Source of the DNA: an uncultured Prevotella sp.
Lineage (GTDB): Bacteria > Bacteroidota > Bacteroidia > Bacteroidales > Bacteroidaceae
Assembly (NCBI GenBank): GCA_946183415.1
Contig: CAMHAM010000004.1
Coordinates: forward strand, 82,470 to 146,469
Direction of reading: 5' to 3'
DNA: 64,000 nt
Shown in pieces: positions 8,013-15,516 of this stretch (position 1 is its first letter; each line of letters begins with the position of its first letter). The position numbers and the translations under genes are program-made. A model generated the notes under the pieces. The model had not been told where the DNA came from. It saw nothing but the letters and a program-made list of their open reading frames with translations, and searched no databases.

Positions 8013-8425
8013 TTCCGTTGCAGATTGATGATATAGTTGGTGACACGCACGTTAGAGATGAGATCGCCGGAGGTGTCCTTGATGTCCACATTCCACACAT
8101 GAAGGGCAGACCCCTTGTGCAACAGACGGGCATAGGCAGTGACGGTGTCGCCTTCAGACACTGCCTTCACATGACTGCCGCTGACCTCGATACCCACGCA
8201 GGCTCGCCCCGGACAGAGTGCGCTGGAGCCCACGCCTGCCACATTCTCAGCCAGTGCCAACGTAGCTCCACCACTCAGATAGCCAAAGGGCTGGCGGTTA
8301 CGTTCATCTACTTTCATACGTGCCATACAAGTATCGTCCTCGGGTGTGGAGAGGAACTCCATCCCGAGGGCAGTACTTAAATTTGGTTTTTCCTTGATAA
8401 TATTATTGATTACTTCTACGTCCAC
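8009..8425 (-). CDS. Hotdog-fold thioesterase, probable DHNA-CoA thioesterase
   Basis: PaaI/YbgC-like hotdog thioesterase, most likely hydrolysing DHNA-CoA to DHNA because it is coupled to menF within a men cluster. From the GTG at 8425 (VDVEVINNIIKEKP) it is 138 aa, the normal length. The track ORF uses an ATG 81 nt upstream whose codons run through intergenic repeats (MFLCSSVKKIKERIS), and the next ATG would remove the first helix, so GTG is the best start. Core motif: QPFGYLSGGATLALAENVAG, the substrate-binding helix region of this family, then GSHVKAVSEGDTVTAYA. The substrate is inferred from context only. Confidence 0.82.
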   Translation of the reverse strand: MDVEVINNIIKEKPNLSTALGMEFLSTPEDDTCMARMKVDERNRQPFGYLSGGATLALAENVAGVGSSALCPGRACVGIEVSGSHVKAVSEGDTVTAYARLLHKGSALHVWNVDIKDTSGDLISNVRVTNYIINLQRK

Positions 8426-8427
8426 TT

Positions 8428-8632
8428 TATTTACTTTTTGACAGAAGAACAAAAGAATATAACTAATGCGCTCCTTAATTTTTTTGACAGAAGAACATAA
8501 GAACATAATTTATGAGCTCCTTATTATATTAGACAAAAGAACATCTTTTTTCAAACTATGCGCAGCTTTTATGTTTCTTTTGTTCTTATGTCTAAAAAAG
8601 CTTATGTCTCTTTTGTTCTTATTATCTAAAAA
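8428..8632. repeat. Intergenic inverted-repeat element between ROK gene and thioesterase
   Basis: With transcription: left arm TTTTTAGATAATAAGAACAA, a second left arm TTTTTTAGACATAAGAAC, box AGCTGCGCA, then three opposite arms ending GTTCTTCTGTCAAAAA, separated by AAGGAGCTCAT and AAGGAGCGCAT. The last arm abuts the GTG start of the thioesterase. Confidence 0.85.
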
Positions 8633-9613
8633 CTATTTGAAGAGGGAGTATTCGGGGACGGACCAGGCGAGGGCGCTGGCGCCCAGGACATCGCGCTCAC
8701 GATTGTCGAGCTTCGATATCAGAATCTTCACCTTACCACGGAGATTGCCGAACACATGACTTTCAAATGCTTCGCATGCCGGATCAACTAACCATTTGCC
8801 AGCTTTCGAGATACCACCTGTGAGAATAATAGCCTCAGGATCAACAATAGAGGCATAGTTGGCCATACCTAAACCTAAATATTCGCCTGTACGACGGAAC
8901 ACCTCTATAGCCAGTTCATCCCCCTTTTCGCAACACTCCACGATGGTGCGTGGAGAAAGTTTCGCCAAGTCGCGCATCAACGTCGGACGGCCAGATTCCT
9001 GCATGAGCTCACGCGCTGTCAAGACGATGCCCTTCGCACCGACATAAGCCTCAAGACACCCATGATGACCACAGCCACACTGACGACCATTTAACACCAG
9101 ACTGGTATGTCCGAACTCACCGGCATAGCCCAAGTGTCCCCGATGTTCCACACCCCCGGCAAAAAAGCAGCTGCCGATACCTACACCCAGACTGATAATG
9201 ATGAAGTTCTTCATGCCGTGAGCCATACCGAAGGCCTGCTCGCCCAGGGCAGAGATATGGGCATCGTTGGATAATCCCACAGCCAGTCCGATCTGCTCGC
9301 GCAGCATCACTGCCAGCGGAATAACACCCTTCCAGGGGAGGTTGGCTGCATTCTCGATGCAACCAGAAACCGAGCTGGCACTGGGCGCACTCACACCGAT
9401 GGAGCGGATGGACTCATAACCACCGTTATCCTCCACAAGTTCTACGATTTTTTCACTCAAATGGGTCACAAAAGCGTTGATGTCAGGATACTCCTCTGTC
9501 GAGAACGAGCTCTCGGCAATAATGTTGCCACGCACATCAACAATGGCGTAGGTGGTGCTCTCATTACTGATGTCGACACCGACCACTCGAGACTTAATCT
9601 GTACTTCTTCCAT
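8633..9613 (-). CDS. ROK-family sugar kinase (glucokinase-like)
   Basis: Cytosolic ATP-dependent sugar kinase of the ROK family; glucose is the likeliest substrate but N-acetylated sugars are possible. 326 aa from MEEVQIKSRVVGVDIS; the track ORF's longer start lies upstream of the mapped promoter and is rejected. Motifs: N-terminal ATP-binding GVDISNESTTYAIVDVRG, central VGLSNDAHISALGEQAFG with the catalytic Asp, GVGIGSCFFAGG, and the zinc-binding CGCGHHGCLEAY signature of ROK proteins. First gene of the run leading into the men genes and joined to them through a repeat element; a good promoter sits 36 nt upstream. Substrate uncertain. Confidence 0.9.
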   Translation of the reverse strand: MEEVQIKSRVVGVDISNESTTYAIVDVRGNIIAESSFSTEEYPDINAFVTHLSEKIVELVEDNGGYESIRSIGVSAPSASSVSGCIENAANLPWKGVIPLAVMLREQIGLAVGLSNDAHISALGEQAFGMAHGMKNFIIISLGVGIGSCFFAGGVEHRGHLGYAGEFGHTSLVLNGRQCGCGHHGCLEAYVGAKGIVLTARELMQESGRPTLMRDLAKLSPRTIVECCEKGDELAIEVFRRTGEYLGLGMANYASIVDPEAIILTGGISKAGKWLVDPACEAFESHVFGNLRGKVKILISKLDNRERDVLGASALAWSVPEYSLFK

Positions 9614-9648
9614 GTTATATCTATATCCAGTTGTTGGTAAAGTTGTGG

Positions 9649-9680
9649 CAAATATAAACATTTTTTCTATTTCCAACAAA
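9649..9680 (-). promoter_or_regulatory. Bacteroidetes promoter for ROK-men run
   Basis: On the minus strand, TTTG and TATATTTG are separated by exactly 20 nt, matching the Bacteroidetes -33/-7 consensus. It fires toward the ROK gene and is back to back with the lysS promoter. Confidence 0.75.
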
Positions 9681-9715
9681 TCTTTCGTCTTTTTTTTGCA
9701 AATATTTACCCTATC

Positions 9716-9747
9716 CTTGCATTTTTCGGGATAATTTCGTAACTTTG
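9716..9747 (+). promoter_or_regulatory. Bacteroidetes promoter for lysS
   Basis: CTTG and TAACTTTG (9740-9747) are separated by 20 nt. The expected start of transcription is about 25 nt before the lysS ATG. Confidence 0.75.
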
Positions 9748-9779
9748 CACCCACTTATGCATCATATTCGAATATTAAG

Positions 9780-11528
9780 ATGAACATTTTAGAGTTAAGC
9801 GAACAAGAAATCGGCAGGCGTCAGAGTCTGCAGGAATTGCGGAATATGGGTATCGACCCCTACCCCGCAGCCGAGTTCCCCACAAACGCTTTCAGTACAG
9901 AGATTATTAAGAACGTAGAGAGTGGCGTGTGGAGTGTGGAGGAAGATGAGAAGCACGAAGTTGTCATTGCAGGTCGCATGATGAGCCGTCGCGTGATGGG
10001 CAAAGCCTCTTTTGCAGAGCTTCAGGACTCCAAAGGCCGTATTCAAGTGTATATCACCCGCGATGACATCTGTCCGGGTGAGAACAAGGACCTATATAAT
10101 AATGTATTTAAGCGACTGCTCGATATCGGTGATTTCATCGGTGTGAAGGGACAGGTGTTCCGTACGCAGACAGGTGAGATCTCTGTGCATGCTTCCGAGT
10201 TGAAGTTGCTCTCGAAGAGTCTGAAGCCCCTGCCCATTGTTAAATACAAGGACGGAGTGGCCTATGATAAGTTTGATGACCCAGAGTTGCGCTACCGCCA
10301 GCGCTATGTCGACCTGGTGGTGAATGAGGGTGTGAAGGACACCTTCCTGCAGCGTGCTACAGTCATCCGCACCTTAAGAAAGGTGCTCGACGAGGCTGGC
10401 TATACCGAGGTGGAAACCCCTACCCTGCAGATGATTGCCGGAGGAGCTTCAGCCCGTCCATTTATCACCCATTTCAATGCGCTCGACCAGGACATGTACA
10501 TGCGTATCGCCACCGAGTTGTATCTGAAGCGCCTCATCGTGGGCGGTTTCGAGGGTGTCTATGAGATTGGCAAGAACTTCCGCAACGAGGGTATGGACCG
10601 CAACCACAACCCAGAGTTCACCTGTATGGAGCTTTATGTGCAGTATAAGGACTACAACTGGATGATGTCGTTCACCGAGAAGCTCCTGGAGACCATCTGT
10701 ATTGCTGTGAACGGTAAGCCCGAGCGCGAGATCGACGGTAACATTGTGTCGTTCAAGGCACCTTACCGCCGTCTGCCCATCCTCGAGGCTATACAGGAGA
10801 AGACCGGTTTCGACTGCAACGGCAAGAGCGAGGAGGAGATTCGTGCCTTCTGCAAGTCAAAGGGTATGGATGTCGACGAGACCATGGGTAAGGGTAAGCT
10901 GATAGACGAGCTCTTCGGTGAATTCTGCGAGGGCACCTTCATCCAGCCAACTTTCATCACCGACTATCCTGTCGAGATGAGTCCACTTACCAAGATGCAC
11001 CGCAGCAAGCCCGGACTGACCGAGCGCTTCGAACTGATGGTGAATGGTAAGGAGTTGGCCAACGCCTACTCTGAGCTCAATGACCCCATTGATCAGGAAG
11101 AGCGTTTCGTAGAGCAGATGAAGTTGGCTGACAAGGGTGATGACGAGGCGATGATCATTGATCAGGATTTCCTCCGTGCCCTGCAGTACGGTATGCCTCC
11201 CACCAGCGGTATCGGTATCGGTATCGACCGCTTGGTGATGCTTATGACAGGCAAGACCTTCATCCAGGAAGTGCTGTTCTTCCCACAGATGAAGCCTGAG
11301 AAGAAGATTCCTCAGTCGACAGTAGCTGAGTGGGCTGAGATTGGCGTAGCTGAGGAGTGGGTTCCTGTGCTTCGCAAGGCAGGTTTCAATCTGGTACAGA
11401 ACATCAGCGGCGAGAAAGCTCAGGGTCTGCAGCAGAAGATTGGCGACATTGTGAAGAAGTACAAGCTCGACATGCAGAAGCCCTCAGTCGATGAAGTCGC
11501 TGCCTGGATAGACAAAAGTAACAAATAG
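9780..11528 (+). CDS. lysS: Lysyl-tRNA synthetase, class II
   Basis: Charges tRNA-Lys. 582 aa. OB-fold anticodon-binding domain (about 60-150: VVIAGRMMSRRVMGKASFAEL), then class II catalytic domain with motif 1 and YRQRYVDLVVN, motif 2 FRNEGMDRNHNPEFTCME, and motif 3 GIGIGIDRLVMLMTG. After the usual end there is a roughly 75-aa extension (IPQSTVAEWAEIGVAEEW onward) that looks helical, as in other Bacteroidetes LysRS. Residues near 48-57 (VESGVWSVEED) are encoded by GTGTGGAGTGTGGAG, possibly another simple-repeat insertion. First gene of the plus-strand run lysS-gpsA-pgi-HAD. Confidence 0.98.
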   Translation: MNILELSEQEIGRRQSLQELRNMGIDPYPAAEFPTNAFSTEIIKNVESGVWSVEEDEKHEVVIAGRMMSRRVMGKASFAELQDSKGRIQVYITRDDICPGENKDLYNNVFKRLLDIGDFIGVKGQVFRTQTGEISVHASELKLLSKSLKPLPIVKYKDGVAYDKFDDPELRYRQRYVDLVVNEGVKDTFLQRATVIRTLRKVLDEAGYTEVETPTLQMIAGGASARPFITHFNALDQDMYMRIATELYLKRLIVGGFEGVYEIGKNFRNEGMDRNHNPEFTCMELYVQYKDYNWMMSFTEKLLETICIAVNGKPEREIDGNIVSFKAPYRRLPILEAIQEKTGFDCNGKSEEEIRAFCKSKGMDVDETMGKGKLIDELFGEFCEGTFIQPTFITDYPVEMSPLTKMHRSKPGLTERFELMVNGKELANAYSELNDPIDQEERFVEQMKLADKGDDEAMIIDQDFLRALQYGMPPTSGIGIGIDRLVMLMTGKTFIQEVLFFPQMKPEKKIPQSTVAEWAEIGVAEEWVPVLRKAGFNLVQNISGEKAQGLQQKIGDIVKKYKLDMQKPSVDEVAAWIDKSNK

Positions 11529-11602
11529 TTTTTTAGACAGAAGAACATAAGGACATAAGGCTGCGCAAAAAAATTATGTTCTTTTGTTCTTCTGTCAAAA
11601 GA
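11529..11602. repeat. Intergenic inverted-repeat element between lysS and gpsA (simplest copy)
   Basis: Left arm TTTTAGACAGAAGAACATAA plus GGACATAA (11531-11558), 15-nt loop GGCTGCGCAAAAAAA, right arm TTATGTTCTTTTGTTCTTCT plus GTCAAAA (11574-11600). Arms pair over about 27 nt. Relative to transcription it has the same orientation (arm, GGCTGCGCA, opposite arm) as the copies on the minus strand in the men cluster. Confidence 0.9.
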
Positions 11603-11609
11603 AGAAAAG

Positions 11610-12608
11610 ATGTACGACTGTGGTAAGATAGCGATTATTGGTGGTGGGTCGTGGGCAACGGCGATAGCCAAGATTGTGGTGAGTCATACCCACCACATTG
11701 GCTGGTATATGCGCCGTGACGACCGTATCGACGATTTCCGCCGCATGGGGCACAACCCTGCCTATCTGACCAGTGTACACTTCGATATAGACGAGATCTA
11801 CTTCGACAGTGACATCAATCGCATCTGTCAGCAGTACGACACGCTCGTCTTTGTCACACCCTCACCCTACCTGAAGAGTCATCTGAAGAAACTCAAGACG
11901 CGCATCCGTGATAAGTTCATCCTGACGGCTATCAAGGGTATCGTTCCCGACGAGAACCTCGTCTGCTCGGAATACTTCCATCAGGTATACGATGTGCCCT
12001 ACGAGAATCTGGCCTGCATCGGTGGTCCCTCGCATGCAGAGGAGGTGGCACTCGAACGACTCTCCTACCTCACGGTGGGCTGTTCAGACCACGACAAGGC
12101 ACAGGCCTTCTGCGACGTGCTCTCCAGCGAGTTTATCAAGACCAAGACCTCCAGTGACGTGGTGGGTATCGAGTATTCCTCCGTCCTGAAGAATGTCTAT
12201 GCCATCGCAGCAGGTATCTGTAGCGGACTGAAGTACGGTGATAACTTCCAGGCTGTGCTCATGGCCAATGCCGTACAGGAGATGAACCGTTTCCTCACGG
12301 CAGTCTATCCTCTGGATGACCGCAGTATCTATGACAGTGTCTATCTGGGGGACCTGTTGGTGACAGGCTACTCTAACTTCTCGCGCAACCGCACGTTTGG
12401 TTCGATGATTGGGAAGGGCTACAGTGTCAAGTCGGCACAGATCGAGATGGAGATGATTGCCGAGGGCTACTTCGGTACGAAGTGTATGAAGGAGATTAAT
12501 CGCCACTGTCATGTGAACATGCCTATTCTCGATGCTGTCTACAATATCCTCTACGAGCGCATCGCCCCGCAGATTGAGATCAAGCTGCTGACTGATTCGT
12601 TTAGATAA
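11610..12608 (+). CDS. gpsA: Glycerol-3-phosphate dehydrogenase (NAD(P)+)
   Basis: Reduces dihydroxyacetone phosphate to sn-glycerol 3-phosphate for phospholipid synthesis; cytosolic. 332 aa, normal length. N-terminal Rossmann motif IAIIGGGSWATAIAK (about 8-22), FVTPSPYLKSHL, AIKGIVPDENLV, GGPSHAEEVA, and the catalytic Lys region EYSSVLKNVYAIAAGICSGL; C-terminal LLVTGYSNFSRNRTFG. The stop (TTTAGATAA) lies in the beginning of an intergenic repeat. Located between two repeat islands and co-oriented with lysS and pgi. Confidence 0.96.
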   Translation: MYDCGKIAIIGGGSWATAIAKIVVSHTHHIGWYMRRDDRIDDFRRMGHNPAYLTSVHFDIDEIYFDSDINRICQQYDTLVFVTPSPYLKSHLKKLKTRIRDKFILTAIKGIVPDENLVCSEYFHQVYDVPYENLACIGGPSHAEEVALERLSYLTVGCSDHDKAQAFCDVLSSEFIKTKTSSDVVGIEYSSVLKNVYAIAAGICSGLKYGDNFQAVLMANAVQEMNRFLTAVYPLDDRSIYDSVYLGDLLVTGYSNFSRNRTFGSMIGKGYSVKSAQIEMEMIAEGYFGTKCMKEINRHCHVNMPILDAVYNILYERIAPQIEIKLLTDSFR

Positions 12609-12680
12609 AATTTAGACAGAAGAACAAAAGGACATATTTTTTAGATAATAAGGACAAAAGGACAAAAAAAAGAACTTAAA
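12603..12680. repeat. Left-arm-only copies of the intergenic element before pgi
   Basis: Three left arms in a row (TTTAGATAAAATTTAGACAG, AAGAACAAAAGGACATA, TTTTTTAGATAATAAGGAC) without a GGCTGCGCA box or opposite arm. This is the last member of the family before 63.8 kb. The remaining 30 nt up to pgi is AT-rich leader. Confidence 0.75.
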
Positions 12681-12710
12681 ATATTCATAACAAATAAAAA
12701 AACAAGATCT

Positions 12711-14066
12711 ATGAGCAACATCAAATTAGACATTACGAAAGCTGCTTGCTTCCTTGAGGCTGGCACTGTTGAGAGTTTTGAACCCAAAGTAAAGGAGGCC
12801 CAGAAGGCACTCGAAGAGGGCACATGCCCAGGTAACGATTTCCTCGGATGGCTTCATCTGCCCTCCAGTATCACCCCTGCCTTCCTCGACGAGCTCCAGG
12901 CTTGTGCCAATGTGCTCCGTGAGAACTGTGAGGCTGTGGTCGTAGCTGGTATCGGTGGTTCCTATCTGGGTGCACGTGCCGTGATTGAGGCTCTTGGCAA
13001 CTCGTTTGCATGGTTGGTAGCTGACAAGAAGAATCCCACCATCCTCTTCGCTGGCAACAATATCGGTGAGGACTACCTCTTCGAACTCACAGAGTACCTG
13101 AAGGGAAAGAAATTCGGTGTGATCAACATCTCCAAGAGTGGTACCACCACTGAGACCGCCCTCACCTTCCGTCTGTTGAAGAAGCAGTGCGAGGCTCAGC
13201 GGGGTAAGGAAGAGGCCAAGAAGGTCATTGTGGCTGTTACCGATGCCAAGCGCGGTGCTGCCCGCACCTGTGCCGATAAGGAGGGTTACAAGAGCTTTAT
13301 CATCCCCGACAACGTAGGTGGCCGTTTCTCAGTGCTCACCCCAGTCGGTCTGCTGCCTATCGCCTGTGCTGGATTCGACATCAAGGCACTCGTTGCCGGT
13401 GCACAGGAGATGGAGAAGGCCTGTGGTAAGGACGTTCCCTTCGCTGAGAACCCCGCTGCCCAGTATGCTGCCGTACGTAACGCTCTCTACCAGAGTGGCA
13501 AGAAGATTGAGATCATGGTCAACTTCCAGCCCAAGCTCCACTTCATGAGCGAGTGGTGGAAGCAGCTCTACGGCGAGTCTGAAGGTAAGGACAAGAAGGG
13601 TATCTTCCCTGCATCAGTCGACTTCACGACAGACCTCCACTCTATGGGACAGTGGATACAGGACGGCGAGCGCACCATCTTCGAGACCGTTATCTCTGTT
13701 GAGGAGCCTGAGAAGAAACTGCTCTTCCCCGCTGATGAGGAGAATCTCGACGGTCTGAACTTCCTCGCTGGCAAGCGCGTAGATGAAGTCAACAAGATGG
13801 CAGAGCTCGGTACGAAGCTGGCACATGTCGATGGTGGCGTACCCAACATCCGCATCTCCATGCCTCGCCTCAACGAGCGCTACCTTGGTCAGCTCATCTA
13901 TTTCTTCGAAATCGGCTGTGGCATCAGCGGCAATGTGCTCGGTGTGAACCCCTTCAACCAGCCTGGTGTAGAAGCTTACAAGAAGAACATGTTTGCCCTG
14001 CTCGACAAGCCTGGCTACGAGGCCGACTCAAAGGCCATCAAGGAGCGTCTCGCTAAAGAGGCATAA
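12711..14066 (+). CDS. pgi: Glucose-6-phosphate isomerase
   Basis: Interconverts glucose 6-phosphate and fructose 6-phosphate. 451 aa, the compact form common in Bacteroidetes and Firmicutes. Double SIS architecture; motifs [16 protein letters not shown] (about 80-95), [32 protein letters not shown], and C-terminal [14 protein letters not shown], which carries the active-site Gln-Pro-Gly-Val-Glu and Lys. The stop TAA is immediately followed by the ATG of the HAD gene with no spacer, so the two are almost certainly co-translated. Together with the ROK kinase it supplies hexose phosphate. Confidence 0.98.
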   Translation: MSNIKLDITKAACFLEAGTVESFEPKVKEAQKALEEGTCPGNDFLGWLHLPSSITPAFLDELQACANVLRENCEAVVVAGIGGSYLGARAVIEALGNSFAWLVADKKNPTILFAGNNIGEDYLFELTEYLKGKKFGVINISKSGTTTETALTFRLLKKQCEAQRGKEEAKKVIVAVTDAKRGAARTCADKEGYKSFIIPDNVGGRFSVLTPVGLLPIACAGFDIKALVAGAQEMEKACGKDVPFAENPAAQYAAVRNALYQSGKKIEIMVNFQPKLHFMSEWWKQLYGESEGKDKKGIFPASVDFTTDLHSMGQWIQDGERTIFETVISVEEPEKKLLFPADEENLDGLNFLAGKRVDEVNKMAELGTKLAHVDGGVPNIRISMPRLNERYLGQLIYFFEIGCGISGNVLGVNPFNQPGVEAYKKNMFALLDKPGYEADSKAIKERLAKEA

Positions 14067-14789
14067 ATGTTTGCACTTGCTATTAAGAAATACCTGGAAG
14101 AACACGACTTTGAGGCACTTAGCCCCAAGGTCGTGCTCTTTGACATGGACGGCGTACTCTACGACTCTATGCCCAATCATGCCATTGCCTGGCAGGAGTC
14201 GATGGCCAAGTACGGTATCCACATGACAGCTGATGATGCCTATGCTACCGAGGGAGCGCGCGGAGTAGACACCATCCGTGAGATGGTACGCCGGCAGCAG
14301 CACCGTGACATTGACGAGGTAGAGGCCCAGAAGATGTACGACCTTAAGTCGCAGACTTTCCACAGTCTGCCCGAAGCGCCTATCATGCCTGGTATTCTCG
14401 ATCTCATGCGCCAGATCCATGCAAGCGGTCTTCAGTGCGGTGTGGTCACAGGCAGTGGCCAGCGCCCACTCATCAACCGTATCCTGAAGGATTTCGGCAA
14501 CTATGTCGACGAGACCCATATCACCACCGCATACGATGTCACCCGAGGCAAGCCCCAGCCTGATCCCTATCTCATGGGACTCCACAAGGCAGGCGACCTC
14601 GCCCCCTGGCAGGCTGTTGTTGTAGAGAATGCCCCTCTGGGGGTGCGCTCAGGCCATGCCGCCCACATCTTCACCATCGCCGTCAACACAGGGCCACTGC
14701 CCAACAACGAACTGCTCGCCGCAGGAGCCAACCTCATCTTCGCGAGCATGACCGACTTCAGCGAACACTGGACAGAGCTAAATTTTTAA
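14067..14789 (+). CDS. HAD-superfamily phosphatase (beta-PGM/Gph-like)
   Basis: Haloacid-dehalogenase hydrolase of the phosphoglycolate phosphatase / beta-phosphoglucomutase type, substrate unknown. Motif I FDMDGVLYDSMPNH (about 26-39) with two Asp, helical cap domain, motif II VVTGSGQR, motif III Lys in RGKPQPDPYL, motif IV VVENAPLGVRSG. 240 aa. It begins at the base after the pgi stop, and a preceding 25-residue stretch (MFALAIKKYLEEHDFEALSP) before motif I suggests a slightly extended N-terminus. Possibly a sugar-phosphate clean-up enzyme coupled to pgi; this is inference. Confidence 0.9.
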   Translation: MFALAIKKYLEEHDFEALSPKVVLFDMDGVLYDSMPNHAIAWQESMAKYGIHMTADDAYATEGARGVDTIREMVRRQQHRDIDEVEAQKMYDLKSQTFHSLPEAPIMPGILDLMRQIHASGLQCGVVTGSGQRPLINRILKDFGNYVDETHITTAYDVTRGKPQPDPYLMGLHKAGDLAPWQAVVVENAPLGVRSGHAAHIFTIAVNTGPLPNNELLAAGANLIFASMTDFSEHWTELNF

Positions 14790-14811
14790 TTAGAAGAAAT
14801 CAAATGAAATC

Positions 14812-14843
14812 TTTGGGGATTACAGAGAAAATGCTTACCTTTG
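14812..14843 (+). promoter_or_regulatory. Promoter of PAP2-eptA pair, possibly leaderless
   Basis: TTTG (14812-14815) and TACCTTTG (14836-14843) are separated by 20 nt. The ATG of the PAP2 gene starts only four bases after the -7 element, so transcription should begin at or within the start codon. Confidence 0.75.
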
Positions 14844-14847
14844 CGCC

Positions 14848-15516
14848 ATGAAAAAAACGTTTGCTTTTTATGGCATAGGGTATCTGGTGCTACTGATCGT
14901 TGTGCTGGGATTGATGTATGCCTATCCCAAGCTGGAGCTCCATCTGATGCTGAATGCCCATCACTCCCCCATTCTGGACACCTTCTTTACCTATTACTCC
15001 ATCCTGGCGGAATGGCCCATCTACGTGTTGGCGCTACTGCCCGTATTCTGGAAAGAATACAGACTGACCATCTTCTTTGGTCTCTGCGAGTTGTCCGGAG
15101 GAGCATTCTTACAACTCCTGAAACACTTGTTCAGCAGTCCGCGTCCAGAAGCTGCGTTCGAGGGTTACCATTTACCCTTGCCAGCGGTGGAGGGCATCAA
15201 TCTGTATTCTGGCAATTCCTTCCCGTCTGGTCACGCCTCTACATTCTTCGTCTTCTCTACATGCATCGCGTTATTATTGGCATACCGCTATAGACATATC
15301 GCAGAACAAGACCGCCAGAAAAAGTATCTGATTGGGCTGCTGTTCCTGGTGCTGCTGGCACTTGCTGCGCTGGGAGCCTTCTCACGCGTCTACCTCTCAC
15401 AGCACTTCCTGTCGGATATATGCGTGGGCAGCATCATCGGTTTTGCAACCCCGTGCCTGATGTTCTACTTTGCAGGAGAGAAGATCCTGAAACTCAAAAA
15501 GAATGAGATAGAATGA
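14848..15516 (+). CDS. PAP2-family membrane phosphatase (lipid A phosphatase candidate)
   Basis: Integral membrane phosphatase of the PAP2 superfamily, 222 aa with about five or six hydrophobic segments. All three PAP2 signatures are present: KHLFSSPRP (motif 1), GNSFPSGHAS (motif 2) and SRVYLSQHFLSD (motif 3). The partner gene encodes an EptA-like phosphoethanolamine transferase and overlaps by four bases, so dephosphorylation of lipid A (LpxE/LpxF type) is likelier than undecaprenyl-diphosphate recycling, but both are possible. The start coincides with the expected transcription start. An alternative ORF track entry at 14841 is a frame shadow. Confidence 0.9.
   Translation: MKKTFAFYGIGYLVLLIVVLGLMYAYPKLELHLMLNAHHSPILDTFFTYYSILAEWPIYVLALLPVFWKEYRLTIFFGLCELSGGAFLQLLKHLFSSPRPEAAFEGYHLPLPAVEGINLYSGNSFPSGHASTFFVFSTCIALLLAYRYRHIAEQDRQKKYLIGLLFLVLLALAALGAFSRVYLSQHFLSDICVGSIIGFATPCLMFYFAGEKILKLKKNEIE

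Noticed and set aside
8426-8506. N-terminal extension of the thioesterase
   Set aside because: Encoded by intergenic repeat arms; the GTG at 8425 gives the normal family length.
14841-15293. 150-aa ORF overlapping the PAP2 gene
   Set aside because: Frame shadow; the PAP2 motifs are all in the 14848 frame.
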